The position numbers were made by a program, and so were the translations under genes. Shown here piece by piece: positions 36,437-44,699 of a DNA stretch of 64,000 nt (its first letter is position 1; each line of letters starts with the position of its first letter). The notes under the pieces were generated by a model. That model was not told where the DNA came from. It saw only the letters and a list, made by a program, of their open reading frames with translations, and searched no databases. Source of the DNA: Channallabes apus. Taxonomy: Eukaryota > Chordata > Actinopteri > Siluriformes > Clariidae. Where the stretch lies: NCBI GenBank assembly GCA_030522415.1, contig CM060121.1, positions 12,728,055 through 12,792,054 of the forward strand. The letters are read 5' to 3'.

Positions 36437-39400
36437 GTACCCCCCTGTCCAGGACTGGCTCCTGACGGTCCTGGGATGGAGGATACCCTGTGACGGTAGT
36501 CCCGAATTAGCTGGGGGTCGAGAATGAACCGGGCCGGGATCCAAGATCGCTCCTCGGGGCCATAGCCCTCCCAGTCCACCAGGTATTGCGTACCTTTGCC
36601 CCGAGGGCGCGAGTCAAGGATTCGGCGCACGGTGTAGGCGGAACCGCCGTCGATGATCCGGGGAGGAGGAGCTGGGGGGGTGGGTGGAATCATGGGTGAG
36701 GTGATGAAGGGCTTGAACTGGGACAGGTGGAAGACTGGATGGATCCGGAGCGCCGCAGGCAGCTGGAGCCGGTAGGTGACAGGGTTAATTCTGTGAGTGA
36801 TGTGGTATGGTCCGATGAATCTGGGGGAAAGTTTCTTTGACTCGGTGCGGAGGTGGAGGTTTTTTGTGGACAGCCATACCTTGTCACCTACGTGGTATAG
36901 TCGTCCCGGAGGATGTCGGCGGCGATGTTGGTGGATGTAGCGGGCATTGGCACGTTGGATGGCCTGGTTGGTCGTAGTCCAGAGCCGCCGACATCTGCGG
37001 GCCAACTGTTGGGCTGACGGTACATCAACCTCCGGCTCTGGGTGGTTGAAGACGGTGGGTTGGAAACCGTGGCATACCTCAAATGGGCTTAGGTTAGTGG
37101 CAGAGGAGATGTGGAGGTTGTGTGATAGTTCCGCCCAAATGAGGTAGCGTGCCCAGGAGCGCTGACGGTCCGCTACGAAACATCTCAGATAGCGCTCCAG
37201 TTGTTGGTTGGTCCGCTCCGTCTGACCGTTAGTCTGTGGGTGGTATCCGGAGGACAGACTGCAGGTGGAATCGATCAGACGGCAGAAGGCCTTCCAGAAC
37301 CGGGCTGTGAACTGGGGCCCTCTGTCCGAGACGATATCCTTGGGGAACCCATGCAGACGGACTACGTGCTCTAAAATCAGTTCTGCTGTTTCCTTGGCTG
37401 ACGGGAGTCCGGCGAGAGCCACCAGATGCACGGTCTTAGAGAACCGATCCACGATCGTGAGGATGGTGTCTTTTCCTTCGGAGGCCGGCAGGCCCGTGAT
37501 GAAGTCCACGGCAATGTGCGTCCAGGGCCGTCGAGGGACGGGAAGGGGTTGCAGTTCTCCTGGAGAGGGTTGGTTGGTGGTCTTTGCCCTGGCACACACT
37601 GGGCATGCCTGAACGAACTCTTGGACGTCCCTCGTCATGGATGGCCACCAGAAGTCGCGCTGGATAAATTGGAGGGATCGTCGGGTGCCTGGATGGCCCG
37701 AAATTGGGGAGGAGTGTCCCCAGCGGAGAACCTCGGGTCTCATCCCTTCAGGCACGAAGAGTCGTCCAGGTGGCACACCTGCCGGTTCGGTCTCTGTACC
37801 TCGTGCCTGGCGCACTCTCGTTTCCAGGTCCAGTTGCAGGGGTGCGATGATCTTGGAAGAGGGGAGGACAGGCGCGGGGTCCGCCCGGGGGGGGTCCACC
37901 TCTAGTTGTCGGGAGAGGGCGTCCGCTTTGGTGTTCTTGGGCCCCGGGCGGTATGAGAGGTGGAAGTTGTAATTCTCAAAGAATAATGCCCACCGCGCCT
38001 GTCGTGGATTTAACTGTTTAATGTTTCGGATGGTGATTAGATTTTGATGGTCCGTCCAGACTATGAATGGCTCACTGACGCCCTGGAGCCAGTGACGCCA
38101 CTCCTCCAGAGCCCACTTTATGGCCAGCAGTTCGCGGTCCCCTACCCCGTATCGCTGCTGAGTGGAGTCAAATTTTCTGGAGAAAAAACCACAAGGGTGT
38201 AGTTTTTGGTCTGGACCTTGCTGTGAGAGGATAGCTCCAGCGCCCACATCTGAAGCATCCACCTCCACAACGAATGATTTATTGACATCTGGGTGGTGGA
38301 GAATCGGTGCAGTGGTGAAGCGGTGACACAGTGATCGAAAAGCGGAGACAGCTGCCGGGTTGAGGTGAAAAGGGAGAGAGGAAGGACGGGTCAGAGCGGT
38401 TAGGGGGGCGGCAACTGTACTGTAGTCCCGGATAAAGCGACGATAGAAGTTCGCAAACCCGAGAAACCGTTGAAGCTGTTTGAGGGTCTTGGGTAGGGGC
38501 CAATGACGCACAACCTCTAGCTTCTGCGGGTCCATGGCCACACCCTGGGGCGAGATGACAAAACCCAGGAACGTGGTGGAGCGCTCGTGAAAAGCGCACT
38601 TTTCCAACTTACAGTACAGTTGGTGGGCGAGTAATCTCTTTAGAACCGCCCTGACATGCTGGGTGTGTTCTTCCATGGTGCGTGAATAAATTAAAATATC
38701 GTCCAGGTATGCGAATGCCCACCGACCGAGCATGTCCCGAAGGACGTCGTTAATGAAGTGTTGGAATGCGGCGGGGGCATTGCACAGTCCAAATGGGATG
38801 ACAAGAGTTTCATAATGTCCGGTGGGGGTGATGAATGCCGTCTTCCACTCATCGCCCTCTCTGATGCGCACCAAGTTGTAGGCGCTCCGGAGGTCCAACT
38901 TCGTAAAGATGGTGGCGCCAGAGAGGGCGTCCAGGGCTGAGTTGGTAAGAGGCAGAGGATGTCGATTTTTGATGGTGAGATGGTTGAGCCCCCGATAGTC
39001 GACACAAGGGCGAAGTTCCCCGCCTCTCTTCTTCACGAAGAAGAACCCCGCGGCGGCAGGTGAGGAGGAGGGCCTGATGGTGCCTTGGCGCAGGGCGTTG
39101 TTTACATATTCCTCCATCACCTGGGTCTCGGTGGGTGTGAGTGAGTAGAGATGGCCGCGGGGGGGGATCGTACCGGGTTGGAGGTCTATGGCGAGGTCGT
39201 ATGGACGATGAGGAGGAAGATGGGTGGCTCGTCGCCTGCAGAAAACCTCTGCTAGGTCTCGGTATGGTTCGGGGATGGAGTTGGTGTCGACGTCGGGGGC
39301 CTCGGACTCCCTAGAGCACGTCCCAGCCGCCGCCCGTAGGCATAGTTCGTTGCAGGTCGCGCCCCACTGAAGGATCCGATTCTGGGTCCAGGAGATTAGA

Positions 39401-39843
39401 GGGTCATGTTGGAGCAGCCAGGGATGACCAAGGATGATGGGTGGAGATGAGATGGAGGTGACGAAGAATTTTAACTGTTCATGGTGTTGGTTGATGGAGA
39501 CGGTGATGGGTTCTGTTCGGGTGCTGATTGGGCTGGTGGAGAGGGGGCGACCGTCGACAGAGGTGATGCGAACGGGCTGGGATAACGCCTCGAGTTTTAC
39601 CCCCAGGGTTTTGGCATATGCAGAGTCAATGAAGTTACCTGCTGCCCCGGAGTCGATGAACGCAGCACTTCGGACCCGTTTGTGGCCAACCTGGAGGTGT
39701 ACCTGAACCGTGAGACGGGAGGAGTTGGTGGTGATGGCGGAGAGACGAAGGGGACCCGGCGAGTCTCTCTCTCCTCTCACCGGGCCTGGGCGTTTCCCGG
39801 TCTGAGCGGGCATGTTGCCCTGTGATGTGTAGCTGACCCGCAA
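36391..39843 (-). CDS. pol: pol polyprotein of the gypsy element
   Basis: 1150 codons without a stop, in the -1 frame relative to gag and overlapping it by 67 nt. The nominal Met is an artefact, since entry is by frameshift. Domains by residue: aspartic protease with DSGA at 64-67; RT about 235-415 with YLDD at 379-382; RNase H with the catalytic DAS near 529; integrase zinc finger H710, H717, C747, C750; integrase core D780, D840, E876 (DD35E); chromodomain about 1070-1120 ([23 protein letters not shown]). The C terminus reads 46 nt into the 3' LTR. All catalytic residues are present. Confidence 0.96.
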   Translation of the reverse strand: MRVSYTSQGNMPAQTGKRPGPVRGERDSPGPLRLSAITTNSSRLTVQVHLQVGHKRVRSAAFIDSGAAGNFIDSAYAKTLGVKLEALSQPVRITSVDGRPLSTSPISTRTEPITVSINQHHEQLKFFVTSISSPPIILGHPWLLQHDPLISWTQNRILQWGATCNELCLRAAAGTCSRESEAPDVDTNSIPEPYRDLAEVFCRRRATHLPPHRPYDLAIDLQPGTIPPRGHLYSLTPTETQVMEEYVNNALRQGTIRPSSSPAAAGFFFVKKRGGELRPCVDYRGLNHLTIKNRHPLPLTNSALDALSGATIFTKLDLRSAYNLVRIREGDEWKTAFITPTGHYETLVIPFGLCNAPAAFQHFINDVLRDMLGRWAFAYLDDILIYSRTMEEHTQHVRAVLKRLLAHQLYCKLEKCAFHERSTTFLGFVISPQGVAMDPQKLEVVRHWPLPKTLKQLQRFLGFANFYRRFIRDYSTVAAPLTALTRPSSLPFHLNPAAVSAFRSLCHRFTTAPILHHPDVNKSFVVEVDASDVGAGAILSQQGPDQKLHPCGFFSRKFDSTQQRYGVGDRELLAIKWALEEWRHWLQGVSEPFIVWTDHQNLITIRNIKQLNPRQARWALFFENYNFHLSYRPGPKNTKADALSRQLEVDPPRADPAPVLPSSKIIAPLQLDLETRVRQARGTETEPAGVPPGRLFVPEGMRPEVLRWGHSSPISGHPGTRRSLQFIQRDFWWPSMTRDVQEFVQACPVCARAKTTNQPSPGELQPLPVPRRPWTHIAVDFITGLPASEGKDTILTIVDRFSKTVHLVALAGLPSAKETAELILEHVVRLHGFPKDIVSDRGPQFTARFWKAFCRLIDSTCSLSSGYHPQTNGQTERTNQQLERYLRCFVADRQRSWARYLIWAELSHNLHISSATNLSPFEVCHGFQPTVFNHPEPEVDVPSAQQLARRCRRLWTTTNQAIQRANARYIHQHRRRHPPGRLYHVGDKVWLSTKNLHLRTESKKLSPRFIGPYHITHRINPVTYRLQLPAALRIHPVFHLSQFKPFITSPMIPPTPPAPPPRIIDGGSAYTVRRILDSRPRGKGTQYLVDWEGYGPEERSWIPARFILDPQLIRDYRHRVSSIPGPSGASPGQGGTVIHTQSAPGTRTRK
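36437..36450 (-). other. Polypurine tract
   Basis: In element direction GGACAGGGGGGTAC lies directly before the 3' LTR, so the G-rich run is the expected plus-strand primer. It is also coding (pol). Confidence 0.7.
39739..39798 (-). promoter_or_regulatory. -1 ribosomal frameshift signal between gag and pol
   Basis: The slippery heptamer GGGAAAC (39798-39792) sits in the G_GGA_AAC phase of gag. A 5-nt spacer follows. Then 39786-39776 can pair with 39763-39753 (11-bp stem, two G.U pairs). The 12-nt purine loop holds GGAGAGA (39774-39768), which can pair with TCTCTCC at 39745-39739 to give an H-type pseudoknot. After slipping, the frame reads [13 protein letters not shown], which is the pol frame. 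The gag stop lies within the stem. Confidence 0.88.
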
Positions 39844-40828
39844 TAGGCACAGAGCCCTTCACGAAAACGTCTCTCCCGTTCTGCAGCGGTCAAGGAGGCG
39901 CGTCCTAGTTGCATGGGTTCCCCGGCTCCGGTGTCAACCACGGCAGGAGGTGGAGAACCGACATGTCCCGGGGTGGCGTAGGTGGCGGAGTCTGCGGGGC
40001 GTGGAGTGGTGACAGTGAAGGCGGGTGGTGGTCGTGACGTGGTGACGGCGAAGGTGGGTGCAGGTGGCAGGGTGCGAGGGGCTGGCCTCGGACGAGAGAG
40101 GAGGCGCTGGTCGATCCGGAGAGCGAGTTGGATTAGGCCCTCCAGGGTCGCAGGAAGCTCTCGCCCGGCTAGTTCGTCCTTAATCCGAGAAGCCAGTCCC
40201 TCGTAGTAGGATGTCCGGAGTGCTGCATCGCCCCACGTTGTTTGGACGGCGAGAGTGCGAAACTCGGCCGTATAGCGGCTCACGGGCAATCCTCCCTGCC
40301 TCAGGTGATAAAGTCTGGTGTCGGTCTCCACCTCGCCCGCTGGATGTTCGAAAGTGAGTTTGAGTTGGTGAGTGAACTCATTGTAAGAGTGGGCGGTGTC
40401 TGTATCTGCCCGTAAAACTGCCGTGGCCCACTCTGCTGCCTGCCCTTTTAGCAACGAGACGAGAAGAGCAATGCGAAGGCGATCGGTGGAGTATTTGGTG
40501 GCATTAAACTCAAACACCAGATCGAGAGCTGTTAGAAAAACGCTGCACTTCCCGTCCGTGCCGTTCCACTTCTCTGGTAGAGAAAGAAAAACATCAGAAG
40601 GAGGGGGGGGGGGGGGGGATGCGGCGCCGCGGCCCCCGCGGCGTGCGATCGAGCAGTGACGTCACCAACAGCTGCGCGGAGATCCGTATTCTCCCGCCGG
40701 AGCTCAGCGAGCTCGCGGCGGAGGGAAGCGAGATCCGCGGTGAGCTGATTGATTAGCGCCGCATGCTGATCTACAACGTCGCAGAGACTCGCATAATCCG
40801 CTGGGTTTACCGCGGAGGGCTCAGTCAT
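39777..40828 (-). pseudogene. gag: gag of the gypsy element, one frameshift
   Basis: Starts MTEPSAVNPADYASLCDVV inside the primer site. Residues about 20-65 are a Leu/Glu/Arg-rich probable coiled coil. A run of 16 C (G on +, 40603-40618) then breaks the frame by one base. After it the capsid-like region is open, with LLKGQAAEWA and an arginine-rich YHLRQGG...SRYTAEFRTL motif, then a proline-rich linker and a CX2CX4HX4C zinc knuckle ([14 protein letters not shown]) near the end. It ends at the TGA at 39779-39777. The homopolymer could be a real mutation or a sequencing error. Confidence 0.9.
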
Positions 40829-40829
40829 T
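40819..40829 (-). other. Self-priming primer binding site of the gypsy element
   Basis: AATGACTGAGC, starting 2 nt after the 5' LTR, is the perfect 11-nt complement of GCTCAGTCATT at the predicted RNA 5' end. No tRNA-3'-end match (TGG...) is seen. Tf1 of fission yeast and the sushi group prime reverse transcription with their own RNA 5' end in this way. The gag ATG (40828-40826) is inside the site. Confidence 0.85.
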
Positions 40830-40830
40830 C

Positions 40831-41214
40831 TGTCAAGATGGACTAACCTGAGGTGACCAGAAGACGTAGCTTTAGCGGTTAGCCCAATGTAGCGTGGAGG
40901 ATAAACCCAAACGCGGAAAGAAGCGAGCAGGCAGGATAACCACGCGATTTAGTTTAAGGACTCTCACAAAAACGGAGCAAGGGAAAAACACAAATTTAAC
41001 CCGCGTCCTAAAAATACACACACAATAGCAAAGACAAAACGGAACCAACATGTGAGTACTCACGGTTTGCTGAAACGACAGCTGGAGCTGACATGGGCCG
41101 AACTCAATGACTGAGCGGTAAGCCATCGTTTGTTTACCTCTTTTATACTTCCTGGTTTTGCGCCCGTCTTACTTCCGGGTCCTAGTGCCGGGCGCAGATT
41201 GAGTGTGTATGACA
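40831..41214 (-). repeat. 5' LTR of the gypsy element
   Basis: 384 bp, base-for-base equal to 36053-36436 on visual comparison. U3 is short (about 98 bp to the predicted start at 41116). R plus U5 is about 286 bp. Confidence 0.97.
41116..41147 (-). promoter_or_regulatory. LTR TATA box and predicted transcription start
   Basis: On the minus strand TATAAAAG (41147-41140) is followed 31 nt downstream by GCTCAGTCATT (41116-41106). That spacing is normal for RNA polymerase II. The start itself is an inference, supported by the complementarity of this 11-mer to the primer site. Confidence 0.75.
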
Positions 41215-41653
41215 GATGCAGAGCATCCCCAGAGGTGAGAGAGTTGTGATTGGTGCAGACTTCAATGGACATGTTGGGGAAGGGAACAGAGGTGATGAAA
41301 ATGTGATGGGCAGGTTTGGTCTTCAGGACAGGAATGTAGAAGGACAGATGGTGGTGGACTTTGCAAAGAGGAGTGAAATGGCAGTAGTAAATACTTTCTT
41401 CCAGAAGAGGCAGGAACATAGGGTGACATATAAGAGTGGAGGCAGAAGCACTCAGGTAGACTACATCTTGGCAGTATTAATCTGTCGACGTTGTAATCTG
41501 AAAGAGATTAGTGACTGCAAAGTGTTAGTAGGGGAGAGTGTAGCCAGACAACACAGAATGGTGGTGTGTAAAATAACCCTGGTGGTGAGGAAGGTGAAGA
41601 GGACAAAAGCAGAGGACAAAGTGGTGGAAGCTGAGAAAGGAAGAATGTTGTGA
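41215..41653 (+). pseudogene. RTE endonuclease, C-terminal part after the insertion
   Basis: Reads SIPRGERVVIGADFNGHVG (catalytic Asp/Asn), RVTYKSGGRSTQVDYIL and VGESVARQHRMVV (catalytic His region is QHR), the end of the endonuclease fold. A 1-nt frameshift at about 41610 separates it from the reverse transcriptase frame. Confidence 0.9.
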
Positions 41654-41669
41654 TGTCTTTAGGGAGGAG

Positions 41670-43577
41670 TTGAGACAGGCTCTGGGTGGTCAGGAGGTGC
41701 TTTCAGTTGACTGGACAACTACAGCCAATGTGATCAGGGAGACAGGTAGGAGGGTACTTGGTGTATCATCAGGTAAGGGAAAAGTGGACAAGGAGACTTG
41801 GTGGTGGAACGAGGAAGTCCAGGAGTGTATACAGGGAAAGAGGCTAGCTAAGAAGAAGTGGGACTCTGAGAGGACTGAAGAGAGTAGACAGGAGTACAGG
41901 GAGATGCAGCGTAAGGTGAAGGTAGAGGTGGCAAAGGCCAAACAAAGAGCATATGAGGACTTGTATGCTAGGCTGGACAGTAAGGAGGGTGAGGTAGATC
42001 TGTACAGGTTGGTGAGGCAGAAAGATAGAGATGGGAAGGATGTGCAGCAGGTTAGAGTGATTAAAGATAGAGATGGAAATATACTGACAGATGCCAGGAG
42101 GGTGATGGGAAGATGGAAGGGGTACTTTGAGGAGTTGATGAATGAGGAAAATGAAAGAGAACAAAGAGTAGAAGAGGTGACTGTTGTGGAGCAGGAAGTA
42201 GCAAATATTAGTAAAAGTGAGGTGAGAAGGGCGTTGAAGAGGATGAAGAGTGGAAAGGCTGTTGGTCCTGATGACATACCTGTGGAGGTATGGAAGTGCT
42301 TAGGAGAGGTGGCAGTCGAGTTACTGACTAGTTTTTTTAACAAGATCTTGGCCAGCGAGAGGATTCCAGAGGAATGGAGGAGAAGTGTATTGGTGCCGAT
42401 TTTTAAGAACAAGGGAGATGTGCAGAGCTGTGGCAATTACAGAGGCATAAAGCTAATGAGCCATGCAATGAAGCTGTGGGAAAGAGTAGTGGAAGCTAGG
42501 TTAAGGGCAGAGGTGAGCATTTGTGAGCAGCAATATGGTTTCATGCCTAGAAAGAGTACATCAGACGCAGTATTTGCTTTGAGGATGCTGATGGAGAAGT
42601 ACAGAGAAGGTAATAAAGAGTTGCATTGTGTCTTTGTAGATTTAGAGAAGGCGTACGACAGGGTGCCGAGAGAGGAGCTGTGGTGTTGTATGAGGAAGTC
42701 TGGAGTGGCAGAGAAGTATGTTAGAGTGGTGCAGGACATGTATGAGGGTGCTAAGACAGTGGTGAGATGTGCTGTAGGTGTGACAGAAGAGTTCAAGGTG
42801 GAGGTGGGTCTGCATCAAGGATCGGCTCTAAGCCCCTTTTTGTTTGCTCTGGTGATGGACAGGATGACAGATGAGGTTAGACAGGAGTCTCCATGGACTA
42901 TGATGTTTGCAGATGACATTGTGCTTTGTAGCGAGAGCAGGGAACAGGTGGAAGAAAACTTAGAGAGGTGGAGGTACGCTCTGGAAAGCAGAGGAATGAA
43001 GGTTAGCCGCAGCAAGACGGAATACATGTGTGTGAATGAGAGGAACCCAAGAGGAACAGTGAGGCTACAGGGAGCAGAGGTAAAGAAGGTGCAGGACTTT
43101 AAGTACTTAGGGTCAACGGTCCAGAGCAACGGAGAGTGTGGAAAGGAGGTGAAGAGGCGGGTACAGGCAGGTTGGAATGGGTGGAGAAAAGTTTCAGGTG
43201 TGTTGTGCGATAAAAGAGTATCGGCGAGAATGAAAGGAAAGGTGTACAGCACAGTGGTGAGACCAGCGATGCTCTACGGCTTAGAGACAGTGGCACTGAA
43301 GAAAAGACAGGAGGCAGAGTTGGAGGTAGCAGAGCTGAAGATGTTGAGGTTCTCCTTGGGAGTGACAAGGATGGATAGGATCAAGAATGAGTTCATCAGA
43401 GGGACAACCCATGTGAGATGTTTTGGAGATAAAGTCAGAGAGGCCAGATTGAGGTGGTTTGGACATGTTCAGAGGAGAGATGGTGAGCATATCGGTAGAA
43501 GGATGCTGAGGTTGGAACTGCCAGGCCAGGAAGGAGGTCTAGAGGAAGACGAAAGAGGAGATTTATGGATGCAGTGA
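41670..43577 (+). CDS. RTE reverse transcriptase
   Basis: 635 codons without a stop. RT motifs: MKSGKAVGPDDIPVEVWKCL, VLVPIFKNKGDVQSCGNYRG, CVFVDLEKAYDRVPREELW, VGLHQGSALSPFLFALVMD and MMFADDIVLCSE (catalytic ADD near residue 412), then KYLGSTVQSNGECG and the C-terminal WFGHVQRRDGEHIGRRML. The frame is open upstream to about 41619. A frameshift at about 43535 moves the true C terminus to another frame that ends at the TGA at 43664-43666 after MMRCGDL. Confidence 0.92.
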   Translation: MRQALGGQEVLSVDWTTTANVIRETGRRVLGVSSGKGKVDKETWWWNEEVQECIQGKRLAKKKWDSERTEESRQEYREMQRKVKVEVAKAKQRAYEDLYARLDSKEGEVDLYRLVRQKDRDGKDVQQVRVIKDRDGNILTDARRVMGRWKGYFEELMNEENEREQRVEEVTVVEQEVANISKSEVRRALKRMKSGKAVGPDDIPVEVWKCLGEVAVELLTSFFNKILASERIPEEWRRSVLVPIFKNKGDVQSCGNYRGIKLMSHAMKLWERVVEARLRAEVSICEQQYGFMPRKSTSDAVFALRMLMEKYREGNKELHCVFVDLEKAYDRVPREELWCCMRKSGVAEKYVRVVQDMYEGAKTVVRCAVGVTEEFKVEVGLHQGSALSPFLFALVMDRMTDEVRQESPWTMMFADDIVLCSESREQVEENLERWRYALESRGMKVSRSKTEYMCVNERNPRGTVRLQGAEVKKVQDFKYLGSTVQSNGECGKEVKRRVQAGWNGWRKVSGVLCDKRVSARMKGKVYSTVVRPAMLYGLETVALKKRQEAELEVAELKMLRFSLGVTRMDRIKNEFIRGTTHVRCFGDKVREARLRWFGHVQRRDGEHIGRRMLRLELPGQEGGLEEDERGDLWMQ

Positions 43578-43710
43578 GAGAGGACATGAAGTTAGTTGGT
43601 GTGAGAGAAGAGGATGCAGAGGATAGGGTTAGATGGAGGCAGATGATGCGCTGTGGCGACCTCTGAAAGGGAACAGCCGAAAGACAAAGAAGAAGATATT
43701 TTTTTTTTGG

Positions 43711-43874
43711 ATTCAGCGGCCGTATTCAATATTTCCAGACACCACTATGGTTTGGGATAAATTATTTGTAAGCGTTTCTTTTGGATTATTAGTCATGGCA
43801 AGTTTTGCAACGCACACCTGCTGACACAAAGTTCTTGATTGAAAGTTTTGTAATTCCGCTGTGTGTATGTGTAT

Positions 43875-43910
<36 letters not shown>

Positions 43911-44149
43911 AGGAGAGAGAAAGAGACAGACAGACAGAGAGAGAGAGAGAACGCTAGCGTCTGCAATTATGCTTTGCTTGATTAGCAGAGAATCCTCAGC
44001 CACAAGAGGAAAAATAGAACGAGATGCTCCCAGACTGGTTTACTGCATGATTCAATTAAGCAATTAACTTCCTGCTATGCTCATGTAGTAAAATGCTGAA
44101 CACTCCCACCTGACCTCAATTTTGGATCAAGATGGCAGCAGGAAAAGTT
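43711..44149. other. Intronic sequence with GT and GA microsatellites
   Basis: Holds (GT)n at 43859-43908 and a GA-rich tract at about 43905-43951. No gene recognised. Confidence 0.5.
43859..43951. repeat. (GT)n followed by (GA)n
   Basis: Compound microsatellite, seen directly. Frames across it are low-complexity artefacts. Confidence 0.95.
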
Positions 44150-44640
44150 TTAAGTGATTTTTGAAAGTGGGTTGATCAGAGAAAAGTTTATTGTGACATA
44201 ATATGAATGATAAATATTCATACAGTTGAATTTGGAAATATTTGCTCCAGGACGGACTGGTGCACAAGAAGGGACGTATTGAACCAACGTTGTAAAACAT
44301 CAGCCAGGAAGTTAAAACTTGGTAAAAAAAATGTGTCTTCCAAATTTACAATTAACCCAAGCACATTTCCAATTTGGTGCAGAACAACAAAGAACAGCAA
44401 AGTCGAAGTATTGAAGTGGCCATCACAAACACCCGGCCTCAGTCCAATAGAAAATTTCTGGGCAGAACTGAAAAAAGCGCAAATAAGGAGGCATACAAAC
44501 CTGAAAAAGTTTTTGATATAGATGAAAATACAGTATATATCAACATCAGAATCACAATGATAAAGAAATCAAGAGCTTGGGAAATGTGGCAAGAAATTCA
44601 CAAAACTTTAAAGGCAACAGCATGTTGTCATTCTACATGA
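44150..44640 (+). pseudogene. Tc1-like transposase remnant
   Basis: Frame 44207-44521 ends with VEVLKWPSQTPGLSPIENFW and AELKKAQIRRHTNLKKF, the third catalytic (Glu) region of a Tc1 transposase. Earlier and later parts are decayed. No inverted repeats were found. Confidence 0.82.
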
Positions 44641-44699
44641 CAAATGCTTAATAACTAAAGAGAAAAACATGTTAATGATATACTTTACTAAGTCACTAG

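Larger units (their letters stand above)
36053..41214 (-). mobile_element. Ty3/gypsy chromovirus (Tf1/sushi-type), 5162 bp
   Basis: Complete LTR retrotransposon on the minus strand, inserted in the endonuclease region of an RTE LINE. Order in element direction: 5' LTR (41214-40831), primer site, gag, pol (protease, RT, RNase H, integrase, chromodomain), polypurine tract, 3' LTR (36436-36053). The LTRs are the same length (384 bp) and show no difference on reading. There is no envelope frame. The identical LTRs and exact GATGC duplication mean a recent insertion. Confidence 0.97.
35610..43695 (+). mobile_element. RTE-type LINE, split by a gypsy element
   Basis: The LINE occupies 35610-36052 and 41220-43695 (about 2.9 kb without the insert). 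It is flanked by a poly-T-containing direct repeat atattttttt(n)gg at 35598-35609 and 43696-43710, a probable target duplication. The 5' end starts near the endonuclease, so it is complete or only slightly truncated. The 3' end reads gcgacctctgaaagggaaca with an aag-rich tail. Fish genomes carry many such elements, often misannotated as craniofacial development protein. Confidence 0.92.

Noticed and set aside
37265..37972. Plus-strand frames opposite pol
   Set aside because: Shadows of the minus-strand pol gene. No independent motif.
41690..42436. 248-codon minus frame opposite the RTE reverse transcriptase
   Set aside because: Antisense shadow of a purine-rich coding strand. The Ser/Leu-rich product has no domain.
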